This document shows positions 47,046 through 60,429 of a stretch of 64,000 nt of DNA, in pieces. The notes beneath the pieces are model-generated. The model saw nothing but the letters and a program-made list of their open reading frames with translations, was not told where the DNA came from and did no database searches. This stretch comes from Oxytricha trifallax (Eukaryota > Ciliophora > Spirotrichea > Sporadotrichida > Oxytrichidae), in NCBI GenBank assembly GCA_000711775.1, contig ARYC01004044.1, positions 1-64,000 on the forward strand, in the 5' to 3' direction. A program made the translations under genes and the position numbers. Within the stretch, counting starts at the first letter, position 1; each line of letters starts with the position of its first letter.

Positions 47046-50000
47046 ATCATTCGCTTATATTTTATAAAAAAGTCCATTATAATCAACTTGTCACTACATA
47101 TCCTCGAATGAAGCCTTATCCTCTTAAATCAACCTATCTTAAAACCAATTAATCATTTCAACCTTCAAATAATGTAAACTAATAAGATAAATCATTTTCT
47201 CTAAATCATTATAAAATATTATAATAATGCTAAATTATTTTAAAATTTAAATATAAATTTAATTTTATAGATGTTTTATTGATTAAGATATATTACAACA
47301 TCTATTCCATATAAATTTCAATATAAAGCTGATGCATTTACTTGTTTATATCTACTTATTAAGATGATTCTAATATGAATGGCATTAATTAGTTTATCAG
47401 AAAGATATCGCTGAGTATTTACTTTGATCATTTTGAGACAATAATAATTTTTCCTAATATAATAAATCCACTGAATAAACTGTAAAAATACTTATAAGTG
47501 CCTTAAATAACTTAAGATTGGTAATTGTAAACGAGTTATTTAAATCAATATCTTATTCATCCTTACTTGTAACAACTTAATATGTCTGGTTTGTTAAACA
47601 CTATCAATTTAAAAGAACTTATTATAATAATTATACAACATTAATATACATTATATTAAATATCATTAAACACATTAGTTTACAGAGTTTGTTTAAATCC
47701 ATTCATCCATTTAAAGATTACCAAATCTGTTAAATTATATTAAAATGCACAAAATTAATCCGATTTGCTGTTATTTTTAATGCAGATTTGATCAATCAAT
47801 CCTCCTCAAATTAATTTTCACAATTGCAAAGCTTAAGATGTTGTTTTAAGTTCTACCTAGAAATGTTCTATTAATCAAGATAATTTGTTAGCAAGTTAAT
47901 GCTGTGTAATACAAAAGAGAGACAATAGTGAATTTCATATATTTAAATTTAGAGGGAAGATAGAGATAATCAAATGCATTAATATAAATTAATATAATTT
48001 CATTTAAGCCTGATATCAAATATATAATTAGAAATGTTTTGAGTTTCGATATTTGTAATTAGTACTTTATATAGATATATAATGTTGAATTATAGAATTT
48101 CTAAAAAAAATTGAATATAGGATTTATCATTTCTCATTCAAGAAGTTATTGAGAGATGATAAAATTATTTAGAGCATTTTTGAAATTGCAAGTAACATAA
48201 AATACAATAAAATTCTTAGATTAATAATAAAAGAAAAGTATTTCCAAAAATTACTAAAAGATTTTAACAAAATATTTACATTTCTCATCATTTTATTTAA
48301 TTTCTGCAATTGCTTAAGATCTGTCGACGAGATTCAATAATATAGGATTATTTTTATTAAATGATAATTTTTGGTTTAACTATGGCATCTCCAAAATTAT
48401 AAAAATGACATGAAATTTTAATAATAAATTGATAATGTATTAAAACCCCATGAGTATTATTTAAGGTAAAATAGGTAGTTAAGGAAAAACAATACAATAA
48501 ATAAATCATTTTGAACTTTAAAATATTGAATCATTATTAAAAAACTGTGAAATATAAAGTATATTTTAAACAAATACTTTTCAAATTTATATTTATTCTA
48601 TAACCTAATAATATATAGATTTAGAAAATAAGGTTTGGTCACTCACTTTGTCTGAGTTTTAAATTTTGATTATTTTTATTTCACTTTCGTATTCGTAGCA
48701 ATAAACACAGAAAGTCATTGTGCATTTAAGGAAATACTTTCTGTTCTTGAGCTTTTCTCTTTAAAGATTTCTCTAGACTAATAATCTTTTCCTCTCTAAT
48801 TTTGAAGAAATTTGCTATTTTTGATTTTTACTCTATCATATATGAACTTAACTATTAACTTGAGTGATATATAACTAAAATGATTTATAAAACTGCAATA
48901 TTCATACTAAGTTCAATTAGCGAGTGCGATCATTTTAGACACTTCAGATAGGGTTCGAACCTCTAAAAACTCTATTTTTTTAAAAGACTAAATCAGACAT
49001 GTTCTTAATATATTTATCTTATGAATTAAATTTTAATCAATAAATTACGAATCACCTAAATACTAATGATTTTACTCTTTTATAAATAAATACAAAACCT
49101 TAAAATAGTGAAAAAATAGCAACTTAAATCTCACTAAAATCTCCTATAAGTTACAAAAAGATTTTTGTCCTAAGATATATTATTTTTCAGCAATTAGAAA
49201 ACTCAAGAAGCTCAGTACAGAAAACATAAGAAATAAATTTTGAAAATTCAAAAGTCACAAAAAACGAATGAAACGTTGGATGAAATAAGAAGGAAATTTG
49301 TTTGAATTAAATATTGTCAAGATTTCAACTTGTTCCTATAATATTAACACTTAATTTAAAGGTTTCTTCAATTCTAGATTTCTTTCTAAGTTTTGATAAA
49401 ATACAAAAGAATCTGAAAACAAATATAGTTTAAAATGAAAATAATTGCCTGTACTTACACATTAGCATATTAAATTAAATTTTCTTGTGACAAAAATGAA
49501 TTAATATAAGCTATTTTGCATACTACTAATAGTAATATATGCTTATTTTTGTGTACAAAATCATAAAACTTATGATAATATTTGTTTGAATAATTTGTTT
49601 TCGAGCTGAGGAATGTCTGTATTATTTACAGCATAATATTTGCCTAGTTAGTTTGTTATATTATTTGTTACTAATTAATGCTATCGTAGTTTGTTTATCC
49701 CATTTTTTTAAAAGGTTTAAAAATCTTAAATTTATAAGAATTTAATTTAACTTTTGCTGAAATTAGAGTATAGGTGAATAAATATATTAAATAGTAATCT
49801 TTTAATATTTTAATTGATTGAAAGAGCACTTATTCTCTCAAAAATGTTTAATTCAAATTAATTAGTATAAAATTATTATCCAAAGTAATTAATTAATAAA
49901 CATTATTATATTTTGCTGATTAGATAGTTTTTTACATTTTTTTAATTTTTGAAGAATAAGATCAATATTATAAGAATTGAAAAATAATATTAATAATAAT

Positions 50001-50418
50001 AGTTAATTAAATTAATCCTTTACATATTATGATACTATCATTGATTTCCCTAATTTATACTTTGCGCTTTTAGTAGAAATAATTATAATGAGTATAATGG
50101 AATCGTTATGAGTATTAACTTTTTATACTTAAATTAATAAAAGAATCACATTTTATAAGTTTTAATTAATAATAGAATTTATTAATATTTTGCCATAAAC
50201 TTCAATATTAAAAACTATTAGTTATAAATTAAAAATTTTATTTGATTTTGTTCTTAAAAAATTTAATATTAATTCATTTATATTTCCATATTTAATGGTT
50301 CATGTAGAGAATTAGAGGTAAAACCCATAAGCAAATAAATTTGGCCGAATTGTTTGAATGTTAAATTTTATCAATATACTGGAATTTAAATATAATTATG
50401 AATATTTGATAAACATTC
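47046..50418. other. AT-rich spacer, nothing recognised
   Basis: In these 3.4 kb no gene-like frame, long repeat or inverted repeat could be supported. A B-box-like word (gggttcgaacctc) at 48952-48964 was examined as a tRNA and rejected. Confidence 0.45.
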
Positions 50419-50530
50419 AGTGAGGGAAGTAGAATTAAATATCAATTTCATACTCTTCAAGAGCAAGGCCGTGCTTAAGCTGCTCTTCATCTTTCTTGAT
50501 CATGCTATCACCTTTGTCTTGCTCAAGTCT

Positions 50531-50836
50531 TCATTCCTCAATCTGCTAATCTACCATTTCCAGAGAGTTTCCATTTTCGAGTGCCATTTAAGAATCTTGC
50601 GTACTGCTGTTCGAGGACTCACTGTCATATGCATTGTTCTTTTCGTCCTGATCCCGAACCAGCTTATATGTTACAGTATGGATGGTCGTTAAGCTGTGAT
50701 CTTTATTCACTGGAAAATGTATCAAAACTTATATGGTTCTTGGCCTACACAAGCTGCGAGTGCTATATCCATACAAGCGTTCCCGTGTTATTGTAAATGA
50801 CTTTGCTGTGTATGGTGTCTAGCACTCTGTATGCAT
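50531..50836 (-). CDS. 101-aa ORF, product unknown
   Basis: Minus-strand ATG 50836 to TGA 50531-50533, 102 codons. The sequence is clearly protein-like: SFTITRERLYGYSTRSLCRP, HFPVNKDHSLTTIHTVTYKL, then an acidic Ser/Asn-rich tail, NNAYDSESSNSSTQDSQ, and NGNSLEMVDQQIEE. After the TGA the same frame remains protein-like for about 37 codons (RLEQDKGDSMIKKDEEQLKH), ending at 50419. So either the true stop is at 50419 and the TGA is read through or mutated, or the stop at 50531 is real and the rest is coincidence. Surrounding DNA is AT-rich. No domain recognised. Confidence 0.52.
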
Positions 50837-51529
50837 CTCACTTGTTAGGAGATTATTTTTGGTTTTATTATATTATGTTGTTAAAAATAGACTCCATTAT
50901 ATTAATTTTAAATTAATAATACTGATAAAATATAAAATCATAGGAAATATATAAATTTAACATGTAAAAACAGACATAATATTGATTGTTTTAAATAAAA
51001 TGCTAATTATTATCTAAAACTACTATAAATATAGTTCATTATTGCAAATCTTTTCTGAATATAACACGAACTGTTTTATATAGTTATATTGATATGTTTT
51101 ATAGAATTTTTTAAATAGTTCTATTCAATATAAACAATTAATAGTTGGTGTATTTAATAATTCTATTCATGTAAACATGTTTATTGTGATGTACAATTTA
51201 CATAAGAATTGTTTTAGTTTATTAAAGCTAAAAATCATATCGTCTTTGTTATTATCAAATCAAATGCAGTTCGTATATCTTTTCATTGTTCATTCTTCAG
51301 TAAAAATATTATTTCTTAATTAATGATAGTAATTTAAACAAAAAATGAGTTTAACAAATTTACTCACCTGATAGGTTAATATATTCGAAAACATCTCTTT
51401 TCTTTTCTCGTTTTTTAAATTAAATAACGCAATGTTTTAATTTAAAGAAATATATATTTTTAATTTTAAATACATAGAAGATAGTTTTATAAAAAGAATA
51501 AAATTTAAGTTTTAATGATTTGGGCTTTA

Positions 51530-51700
51530 ATAGCCTATTAAAATCTTAATACTAAAAGGCTACATATCTATCAAATTCATAGTTGAAAAGACGAATTTTA
51601 GGGTCAGTAGAATTCTCAGGAAGGATAGCCATTCGAGATCCCTTCAAAGATTTTATCCGCCACTATTATTCACACAAAGAAATATGCTCCTATTGAAGAT
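51530..51700 (-). CDS. Short coding-like segment, product unknown
   Basis: On the minus strand a segment reads KSLKGSRMAILPENSTDPKI then RLFNYEFDRYVAFQ, with Pro, Gly, Arg and Asp in normal proportions. It lies inside a much longer open frame whose flanks are low-complexity AT-rich translation. The locally lower AT content supports a coding island of about 150 bp. It may be one macronuclear-destined segment. Family unknown. Confidence 0.33.
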
Positions 51701-52003
51701 AAATGTTTGAAATACTACAAATTAATGTAAATGAATAAATAGAACAACTTACATCATTAATTTAGAAATTTTTAACATAACTAAATATATTACACACCAA
51801 TAATATTTGGCAGATTTTAATCTAAGAAATGTTTATAGAGTTAATTAATTAAATACTGGAACATATTGTAAGTAGTTATAAAATGAAAATAAGTTTTGTG
51901 TAAAATTTAGTTAATATATAATAAGTGCTAAATTAATAATAATGACTTAGGTCGTATAATTAATGAATTTAAAATTAGTACACAATATTTATTTTTTCTT
52001 AAT

Positions 52004-54088
52004 TATTGTAGAAATACAATTTATTTGGAAAAAGTAATGTAATTTAAAGCCGAGTAATCCTAATTAGTGGCAGTTAAATTTTTAATTTTGAAATGATTAA
52101 TAAATAATATTACTCTTTTAGTAGTATCTTTAATGATCAGATTTAATTATAACCAAACTGACAAATTGTACGATTGTACAAATCTACTAAAAATTTTTTA
52201 TAAAAATTAAGGTGTACCTTTAAATTGTACAATTGTACCGTTTAAGAAATAGTTTTTTAAAATCAAATTGTACAAAAATGTGATGAGAGTAATTAGGTTG
52301 AATATTATTAATTAATTACTGTAATAACGATCAAGATGAACAAGTCCATTAGTTTTACAATGACTAGATAATTTTTTCTATTTAGGCATAATGACGTTTG
52401 CTCCCACGTATGTGCTATCTATCACTGTCTCCTCATCAGCATCACTCTGCATCCCCGTCATCGATCAATCTCTACCGAATGTACGATGCGAGCTCAACCT
52501 CATTGAAAGGGATTTTCTCATCTTCTCTCGCCATTTCTTCTGTGAACTCTGCTGTCAACATTCTTGTCTCGAAGGATTTCTTCTCATCTGGCTAAAAGGC
52601 AACTGATTTGAAATAGCAAGTATCTGCCACTTCTAGAATCTCACTACAGGGGTTTTATATTTTAAGTTCAAAGAATCGTTTTAAGTCGTCAATTTTGTCG
52701 CTATCGTAGAAAATGTCCCTCTTTATCTCGTCCATTACAACCAGCTATGGTTACTGCTGAGGAGTGATCGAGTCCATGCAGAAAGATCTATTGAGTATTC
52801 TGAAATCTTCGGTGATAAAGATCTTTCTGATGTGTTTCGCTAGAGTGGTCTATCCAGTGTTGGGTTCCCCGAAGAACCAAATAACTCTCACTTTGTCAGA
52901 AAATTTCCTAAAAATAACTCTGTAGAGCTTGTCTACGACATCGAAATACAGCATTTTTTAAAGCTAGCTTTAGTCAAGTCTGATAAAATTTTTTGATTAG
53001 TTATCGCAACGCTGGAGGAAACTACATAGTGACTGGAACTTTGTTTGCTTTGGCTCTGGTTTTGATTCTAATTTCTATTCATAGCCCTGGCAAGTAATAA
53101 GCAGCATGTGATTCTTACTATTTTTTCGCACATCTCGCTATCATCCTGATACATTCTATACATATCATCCAGAGTGCTTACCTATTATGATCTCACTAGC
53201 ACATAGTATTGATCTGAAATCCTGCATTGTGTCTGCGAAGAACTCCTTAATGATGAACTTTTGATTTCCTCACTTTTAGTCTGAACCTTTGCAAATGCGA
53301 GAAATTCTTAGAAATTTTACATATCCCCACAGTCTAGTTTAAGGCTTCCATTCATCTCGTATAGTTTCTTGAGCATAACTTACCCAATTTGGGTAAAGGA
53401 GAATGGTAAACTTTTAAGTTCTTTGTATCCTAGATAGTCAGGCTTGCTAAAATTATTTTTGGTAAGTCCAAGACCATTTAGCTTCACGTTAATAGAGAGG
53501 TACTGCTATACAAGGTTTTCATTAGTGGCACTGTAAAATATGAGCGCGTGGCTAAACCTCGGTGTTCTTTTAGATACTGCTTCTTCAACTTGAGTGTGCC
53601 TTGCCTTTCTTCTTCAGTCTTGATGGCAAATACAAAAACCTGCCTCTCATTTAATTTTTATTTTTGTTTCAGTTGCTGCTTCATCTCCATATATTTTATG
53701 TTTGCACCTGAAGTTTTCTTATTCATTTTTAAAACCATTTTTGTTCTCCCATTTGAATAATTATTTTAATATTAATAAATTGATAATATTCAACCTAATT
53801 ACTCTCATCACATTTTTGTACCATTTGATTTTAAAAAACTATTTCTTAAACGGTACAATTGTACAATTTAAAGGTACACCTTAATTTTTATAAAAAATTT
53901 TTAGTAGATTTGTACAATCGTACAATTTGTACAGTTTGGTTATAATTAAATCTGATCATTAAAGATACTACTAAATGAGTAATATTATTTATTAATCATT
54001 TCAAAATTAAAAATTTAACTGCCACTAATTAGGATTACTCGGCTTTAAATTACATTACTTTTTCCAAATAAATTGTATTTCTACAATA
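52004..54088 (-). mobile_element. 2.1-kb TIR element with helicase-like ATPase (fossil)
   Basis: Terminal inverted repeats of about 300 bp (52004-52310 and 53785-54088) are almost identical. They contain inner palindromic words such as aattgtacaattgtacc. Between them, minus-strand sequence 53740-52460 is less AT-rich and codes for a protein. Its C-terminal half contains a P-loop-like strand-loop (VRVIWFFGEPNTG) followed about 45 residues later by a hydrophobic strand ending in acidic residues (LVVMDEI), the arrangement of superfamily 3 / Rep-type helicases of small DNA viruses and plasmids. The N-terminal half is Lys/Gln-rich and shows no clear nuclease motif. The gene looks broken, with a small number of breaks. 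Nearly identical ends suggest a fairly recent insertion. Family assignment is tentative; an unrelated AAA-type ATPase is possible. Confidence 0.62.
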
Positions 54089-54729
54089 TTAATAAAAATC
54101 TTGTTAAATTTTTGGATATTTACTAAGTGTTTGCAAGCTGGTGGTAGTTTGTTGCAAATTTTAACATTGAAATCGCCCTATTTGCTATGGTTAATTAAGT
54201 GACATCAATTTCATATGCAGGAGAAGAGATTTCTCTTTACGGATTCTCCTCTACTACTACAAACTTTTCTGTGTCTTGTTGGGTCCATTATGGGAGTGAA
54301 CTAGATGAAGATATTTTTCTTTAGCTTGTCTTTGAAACAGTATATACATTTGCTTAAATATTCCATCATTCGTCACATTGAACAGATTGTCCATTATGTA
54401 ATAGCTGATAGATGTAGTCTTTAACCTCAAGCTTGAGAAGGCAGTATCTATAATGCTTAGTGAATTTTGTTATTCTGAACAGAGAGCTCTCAATAACTTT
54501 TGCTGGCAATATTCATGATTATTAGTATCTTTCAAAGCGAAGCTCCATTCCCTCTACCATTTGATTGCTTCTAGCCAGACCAAAGATCAAGTTAACCTGC
54601 TTCCTCTAGGCTTCTTATTCTTTCCACACCACTAGATTGTGTAGTGATAGTTTTAATTGTAACTTAGTCATAATTGGGATTATCTGTCTAGTTGCTTGTG
54701 GAGATAAACTGATTTTAATGCTGATCATG
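54089..54729 (-). pseudogene. Gene-like frame abutting the TIR element
   Basis: Minus-strand ATG 54729 opens about 210 codons of convincing protein sequence: KLSLHNLVVWKEQEAQRKQV, NLIFGLARSNQMVEGMELRF, SLFRITKFTKHYRYCLLKLE, VKDYIYQLLHNGQSVQCDE, then Ser- and Gln-rich SKTSQRKISSSSSLPQWTQQ and EISSPAYEIDVTQLTIANRA. Two in-frame TGAs cross it, but the frame never shifts. The coding character continues to the edge of the element at 54088, which probably inserted into this gene's 3' part. No family recognised. It is among the strongest non-transposon coding signals in the window. Confidence 0.55.
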
Positions 54730-54799
54730 CAGTATTTAGCGTTTTATTTGTTGCTGAATAATAAACTCTTATTATTGAGCCTGAATAGTGTATGTTTTG

Positions 54800-56211
54800 T
54801 ATAAAATTATTGATATTTCATCATGTTTAAGTAGCTTTCAAGGGGAGGGTCACTGATTCCAATTCAGAAACTAATTGTTAAGAAATATGATGAATGGATG
54901 CTTTGGTCGCTTTTGAGATATTAGTGGGTGGAGTTAATGATAGGATCACTGCACCGGATTTTATTACTGCTCATATTACTTATTTTATAGCAATAACTCC
55001 CTTAATAAATGATTTTGACTCATCTATCGGGAGTTTGTCTTAGTTGTTTCTGGTATTATAAATAAAAATTAATATATATTGCATTTTTTAAAGAAAAACT
55101 AATCATAATAATTTGATGCAAAAATCTATGGTTGTATATAGAACGAATTATTATGAAAACTAAATCTTGAGAGATTGGAGTAATAGACAAGGAGTCTTAT
55201 TATTGTTATGAATCAATACTTATAGATTTTAAAATTCTAAGATTTTCTTCTTTTTTGCTTCTCAAATTCTAGGTTCATGTGGAGATGATTTTCATCACTA
55301 GTAGTGTTATTTTCATTTCAAGGAATTACTTACTTTTTTTTAAAATTGAGTAAATTATCCAAAATAGACAATTATATCTTATCTACTAGAATTAAATATT
55401 ACTTTATTAGGTATTATGAATAAGATTTATGATAAAAAATCCAATAAGTTTTTTATAAAAAGGTATTCCTAATCAGTTTATTAAATTTAAAAATTATTTA
55501 AACTGTTTTAATTAACCAATAAAATTATTTTTTATAATCACTAATCACTTTGGATTAATAATTACTTAGTGTAAAATGATAAGTGGTAGATAAATGAAAG
55601 TTGATATATTTTGACGATCTATATTCCTTTAATACATTTTTTTATGATGAAAGATTCCCATTAAAATCAACTTAAAAGAGAAACAGATATAATGTTTTTG
55701 ACAAATTATGCCAATAAATTTTTGGAATTTTAAATCTACTAAGTTTATCATGAAGTATATTGCTATCTTAAAGTGAATTATGTTTGCTTTTCATAGCCTA
55801 GTATTTGGATATTTGCTGCAGACTTCTTCTTTTTTTATTTCTAAATTTTCAAGGAGTACTAAATAATATATTAATGTCTACTTTTTCGAAATTAATTAAT
55901 GTAATTTATAATATTCATAATTAATACTGAAGCCAATAATTAACTTGTTCGATAATTCATAAAAATCACTTAAATTTTACTCTTGAAGTTTTAACTAATA
56001 TTCTAAACTCATTGAATGGTTATAATTATTCTTAATATTTATTTTAAATATTTTAATTACTTCCTTATACTTTTACAACTTTAAATGAAAAATATTACAA
56101 ATAATTTTAATGAATTTAATATTTATAATGTAAAATGTGTAAATTGAGGAAAATAAAGATGGGGTTTGTTAAGTTCTTATTGAATAATTAAGTAAAGAAG
56201 ACATTATCTGA
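54800..56211. other. AT-rich spacer, nothing recognised
   Basis: No coding frame or repeat could be supported. Confidence 0.45.
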
Positions 56212-56526
56212 AAGATCATTGTTACTAATATATTAGAAGCAAGAAAAATGGGGACTAAGTATATAGGCGCTCTAAATATTCATCAGTAATAAGAATTTAA
56301 AGATTTAACTTAATTGTCCAATGATCATTACACGATCAAAAATAGTTTTATTAATATAGAAAAATCTAGACTTTTCAATATAAATTAAAATAACCAACAA
56401 TAGTTGAATCAGCTACTAATACTGATAAAAATAAATAGCAATTATATCACACTATAATAAATGCAAGATCATATTAATGGTAACCAATCAAAACTTTTAG
56501 GATAAACTTCATAGTGGGAAGCTTGA
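56212..56526 (+). CDS. Low-confidence open frame
   Basis: Open for 105 codons between TGAs. The first 40 residues (IVTNILEARKMGTKYIGALN, then QQEFKDLTQLSNDHYTIKNS) look protein-like. The middle is Asn-, Gln- and Ile-rich, and the end recovers (DHINGNQSKLLGQTSQWEA). No ATG at a natural start; an alternative frame is also open. Could be a coding segment or chance. Confidence 0.25.
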
Positions 56527-57608
56527 ATTCCCCAAGATTGATATAACAAAGTTGAAGTCTTAATTTTTTAATTATTATTTCCAATAAATATAGTCAAAAT
56601 CATTATCATTATATTAATATTTTTAGGTAATCTAATCTCTTCATTCTCTGTTTTATATGATACTTTCCTGTCTTTAAACATATTATTGAAAAAATTTTCA
56701 AAGTAATCAGTTTTATATTATATAAGAATGAGATTTTTAATTTCTTTTAATTATTAGAATGAAGAAGTTAGCGTAATTTTTGAGATAATTAAATCCACTT
56801 TGAACGCATTAATTAATTTAGTTCATTAACTACTATTTAATTATAAAAATAAATAAAAATATGATAAAACAATTGATAAAATATAAGCATTTGGAAAAAA
56901 TATAAGTAAAATGTAAATTTCTGTTCATTAAGATCATAGTTTTAAATATAAATATAGATATGAAATAAAAACTGATTTAATGTTTTGAATTAGTACTTAT
57001 ATTGTTTGTAGAGAATTAATTGTATTTATCAGAATTTTTAATATCTTTATTTTTATTTGATTTCCCAACCTATTTTGAATGCATATCCTCAGATTTTCAC
57101 AGAAATTACAAATATTTTATGTAAAAATTGTAAATCATAGTATTACAATAAAGTCCCTCCAGTAATCATATATTATTTGAATGATTTAAAAAATTGTGAT
57201 TATACTTTAAAAGATTGGCATTACTTCATCTATCATAACTAATTACTTATGAATTTTATAATAGATCAAATATTTTTATCAAGAATTCTCAATTTTTCTT
57301 ACTTATATATTTTTTAGATCCAATAAATTCATTTTATTTAATTTTATTTAAGACTTATGAAGATAAATTGTGTTAGTATTAAGTTAAAAAAATTCATGTA
57401 AAATAATTAAGATTGAAAATATAAAAGTATATAATAGGCTAATAGGGTGATTGCTTATTTATAATTTTAATATGAATTAATTTATTATTATAATCTTTTT
57501 AGTCACTTTTAATAAAATACAAATAACACAATAAATAAATGGCATATTTCACATATTATAAAAAGCAATGAATATTAAATGTGAGAGATTTAGGTTTATT
57601 AATCCTGA

Positions 57609-57980
57609 TATAATTTTAGTTCTGCCAGCTATTAATGGCGACTAGACAATAATCTGATCCAAGAAGATAATAAACTTACAGTTACTACAAGAGGACACAG
57701 TGATGATTCCTTTGAGCCACACAAGCGTAAGAGCTTGAGAAATGGAGGGTGGAGGTAAAAAAATAAAATTTAATTTAGAGGTTTTATAATAGCCGGGAGA
57801 GGGTCACAGAAATTAATGTTAAAACCTGGAATTAAGCTAAATCACTAAATTAGAGCACATTCATTAGCAAAAGTGTTGCATAAAAGCGCAAGTTTATTGT
57901 AATTTTTTGAAAAATACTAAAAAAATCTCAGTATTTAATTTCTTGTCTCTTGTCTTTATACTGCCTTCGTTCAAAATTGA
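57609..57980 (+). CDS. Coding segment, product unknown
   Basis: Open for 124 codons from after TGA 57606-57608 to TGA 57978-57980. Protein-like sequence occupies most of it: DNKLTVTTRGHSDDSFEPHK, KSLRNGGWRQKNKIQFRGFI, AGRGSQKLMLKPGIKLNHQI and AHSLAKVLHKSASLLQFFEK. The central part is basic and Gly-rich and could bind nucleic acid, but no named motif fits. Local GC is higher than in the flanks. There is no clear start codon, so it is probably an internal or terminal segment. Confidence 0.42.
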
Positions 57981-60429
57981 GATGTTACTCCCCTGTTTAA
58001 AGATACATTTCTATAAACGATATACTCTAAGATAGTTTCTTATTACAAAAAATAATCAAATTTTTGTTGAAGTCTTTTGACTCTCTATTATTTAATCTAA
58101 TATCACAATAATTTTTAATTTAATTTTGATGAGTGTATACATAAAGTGAAATCTGCCATATCTTCAAAAGTTGCAGTATTAAGTGTTATTAGCTTTTTAT
58201 TACAAGATCTGAAGAAATTAATTATTTAAAACACTTTTAAGTAGTTCAAAAACCATTTGATAAAGAGGAAAAATGGAGCTCTACTTCTATTCATTGAAAT
58301 ATCAATTACAATAGCTTTAAACAAGTACATTTTAATCATGTAAATATAAATTTACTAACTTATTGCGCACCAAATATTCTAAAAATTAAAAGCATATAAG
58401 TTCAAAATTCTCATTGAGCAATTTCTAGGGAATTTATTTTAATTACTTTATCACCAACTGCCTATTCATATTATGAATCTGACAATTTCTAACATACCTT
58501 TGCGTCATTATTGTAGTAGGAACTCTATAAAAAACTTTCAAATGGAATTACCTCTCTCGTTTCTAATTTAATAATACTGTTTATTCTAAAGGGTGAAAAT
58601 TCAACAAGACAATTTCAGAAATCAACTCTCCCTATAAACATAACCTTTTTAATAGAGCTTTAAGAAGTAAGTACTTATTTATTTTTTTGAGCATCTCATT
58701 CGATTCATGTTAAAGTCTTTTGTAGAAGTGACATTCAGCGTGAGTAATAATCCAATGTCTTTGCCAAGCATGTAATAACTCAATTGATTATAAGTCATTA
58801 CATGTTGATTATTTTTATAGTTTCTCTAAGTAGATCATGTATTGATTAACATACTATGCTCATTTAGATACTATCCTTTAATGTTTAAATAGTTAAATGA
58901 CTATAGATTGTATACATATTAATCTAACCTACTATGAAATCATATAAGAAACCATAATGACAAAAAATGGTATGAATAATAGGAAGTCTTTGTAAAGGGA
59001 AGAATAAATGGAATTTTAAATAATTTTAATGGAAAAAATGACCAAAATTAAAAAATTTGTTTCAGAATAGTTTGAAAGATCGAAATTAAATTTGATATGA
59101 TAATAACGATTCTCATATTCTCCAATCAATTTTGTGATACTGAATGGCAATAATAGTGATAAAACCAATTTTCATACAATTTGAGTAATAATAAAATAAG
59201 AATTTATTAAAAATGACTCAAAAAATAATTTCATAGATATAAAAATTATTTTACTCTCAATAGAATAATATTAGAGTTTAATAAAACATTAAAAAGTCTT
59301 TTAACGCAAGTCTTACAGCTTACAGGACATGAAATTGCAAAGTTGCTTTTTGGGGTAAAATTATAATTAAATAATTTATTAAATTTGACTCAGTCCCTAT
59401 AAAAAATATTATTTTTGGTATAGATAAATTGAACGATTAAAGATGTTTACAAAGAATTTATTTAGGTGTTCTCTCCAATTATTATTTTATATGATCTAAA
59501 TTATAGATACATGTTATCTATATTCAAGTATCTTCAATAAAGTTTATCTTATTTTTATATCTTTTTTCTTTAAAAATTTCTTGACCTTACTGTTGGTAAA
59601 TCTAACACACAATCTAGTCTTTAATTTGTATTTTAAAATTATAAGTTAATTGTTCTAAAGAAATGGACATTGTTATCCTAGTTGAGGGTATACTTAAATC
59701 CTACTTTAATTTTTTATCTTCCAAGTTAAAACTCTAAACCTTTAATAATTTCATATGCTATATTATTTATTAATTTAAAAAGTAAATATTTAAAGAATAA
59801 TATTCTCCACATTATAAAACTTATATATGCTACATATCAGGCAGAAAGCATTTTAAAATAATAAATAGATTTTATTATTGTGAGTAAATATATTTTAACT
59901 TGAGTTATTTATAGATTATATTATATAATTATAAAAATATTCTGAGAAAATTATAGAGAAAGCCTGTACTACTGACAACTACTCATCTATTAATAACAGT
60001 GCAAAAATTTCGATATTTTAAGCACTTAAGCTTTTGTTAACACTTTTAATATGTTTGAATTATCAATAGTATAGAGAGCTGTCATCTGCAGATGATTTGT
60101 TACAAAAAAAGTACATAAAATAAATTATTTATATATTATTAAATCATAAGAATCCTTGATGACAACTTCGATATTTCTATTGTTCATTTTAATGTATCTA
60201 GTTATAAAGAAATGTGTACCATCCATAATAGACCTTGAAATTCTTCATCCTATTCAGACACCTTATGAATTTTTGTCCTCAACCTTTTTAATAATAAGAA
60301 TGTGATGAAAAATAATTCACTAAATTCATTGCAAAAATACATGTAAAAGTTCATTTAACATGAAAATAACTCATAGTTTAGCACTTATTTATGAGCATTC
60401 ATTCTTATTTTGCATAATCTGTTGTCAAA
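57981..60429. other. AT-rich spacer, little recognised
   Basis: A weakly protein-like plus-strand frame near 58430-58790 occupies the place where a 22-kDa gene would lie relative to the TBE transposase relic at 60430-61260, but its similarity to that protein is too weak to claim. Nothing else stands out. Confidence 0.35.

Noticed and set aside
48900-48975. Possible tRNA gene, from a B-box-like word (gggttcgaacctc) with a pairing T-arm
   Set aside because: No matching 7-bp acceptor stem and no pairing D-arm could be found upstream. At best it is a decayed tRNA.
52391-53884. Several short plus-strand frames inside the 52-54 kb TIR element
   Set aside because: They are shadows of the minus-strand ATPase region and of the terminal repeats.
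58430-58790. 22-kDa-like frame belonging to the TBE relic at 60.4-61.3 kb
   Set aside because: Position fits, but only a few scattered residues match; not distinguishable from chance.
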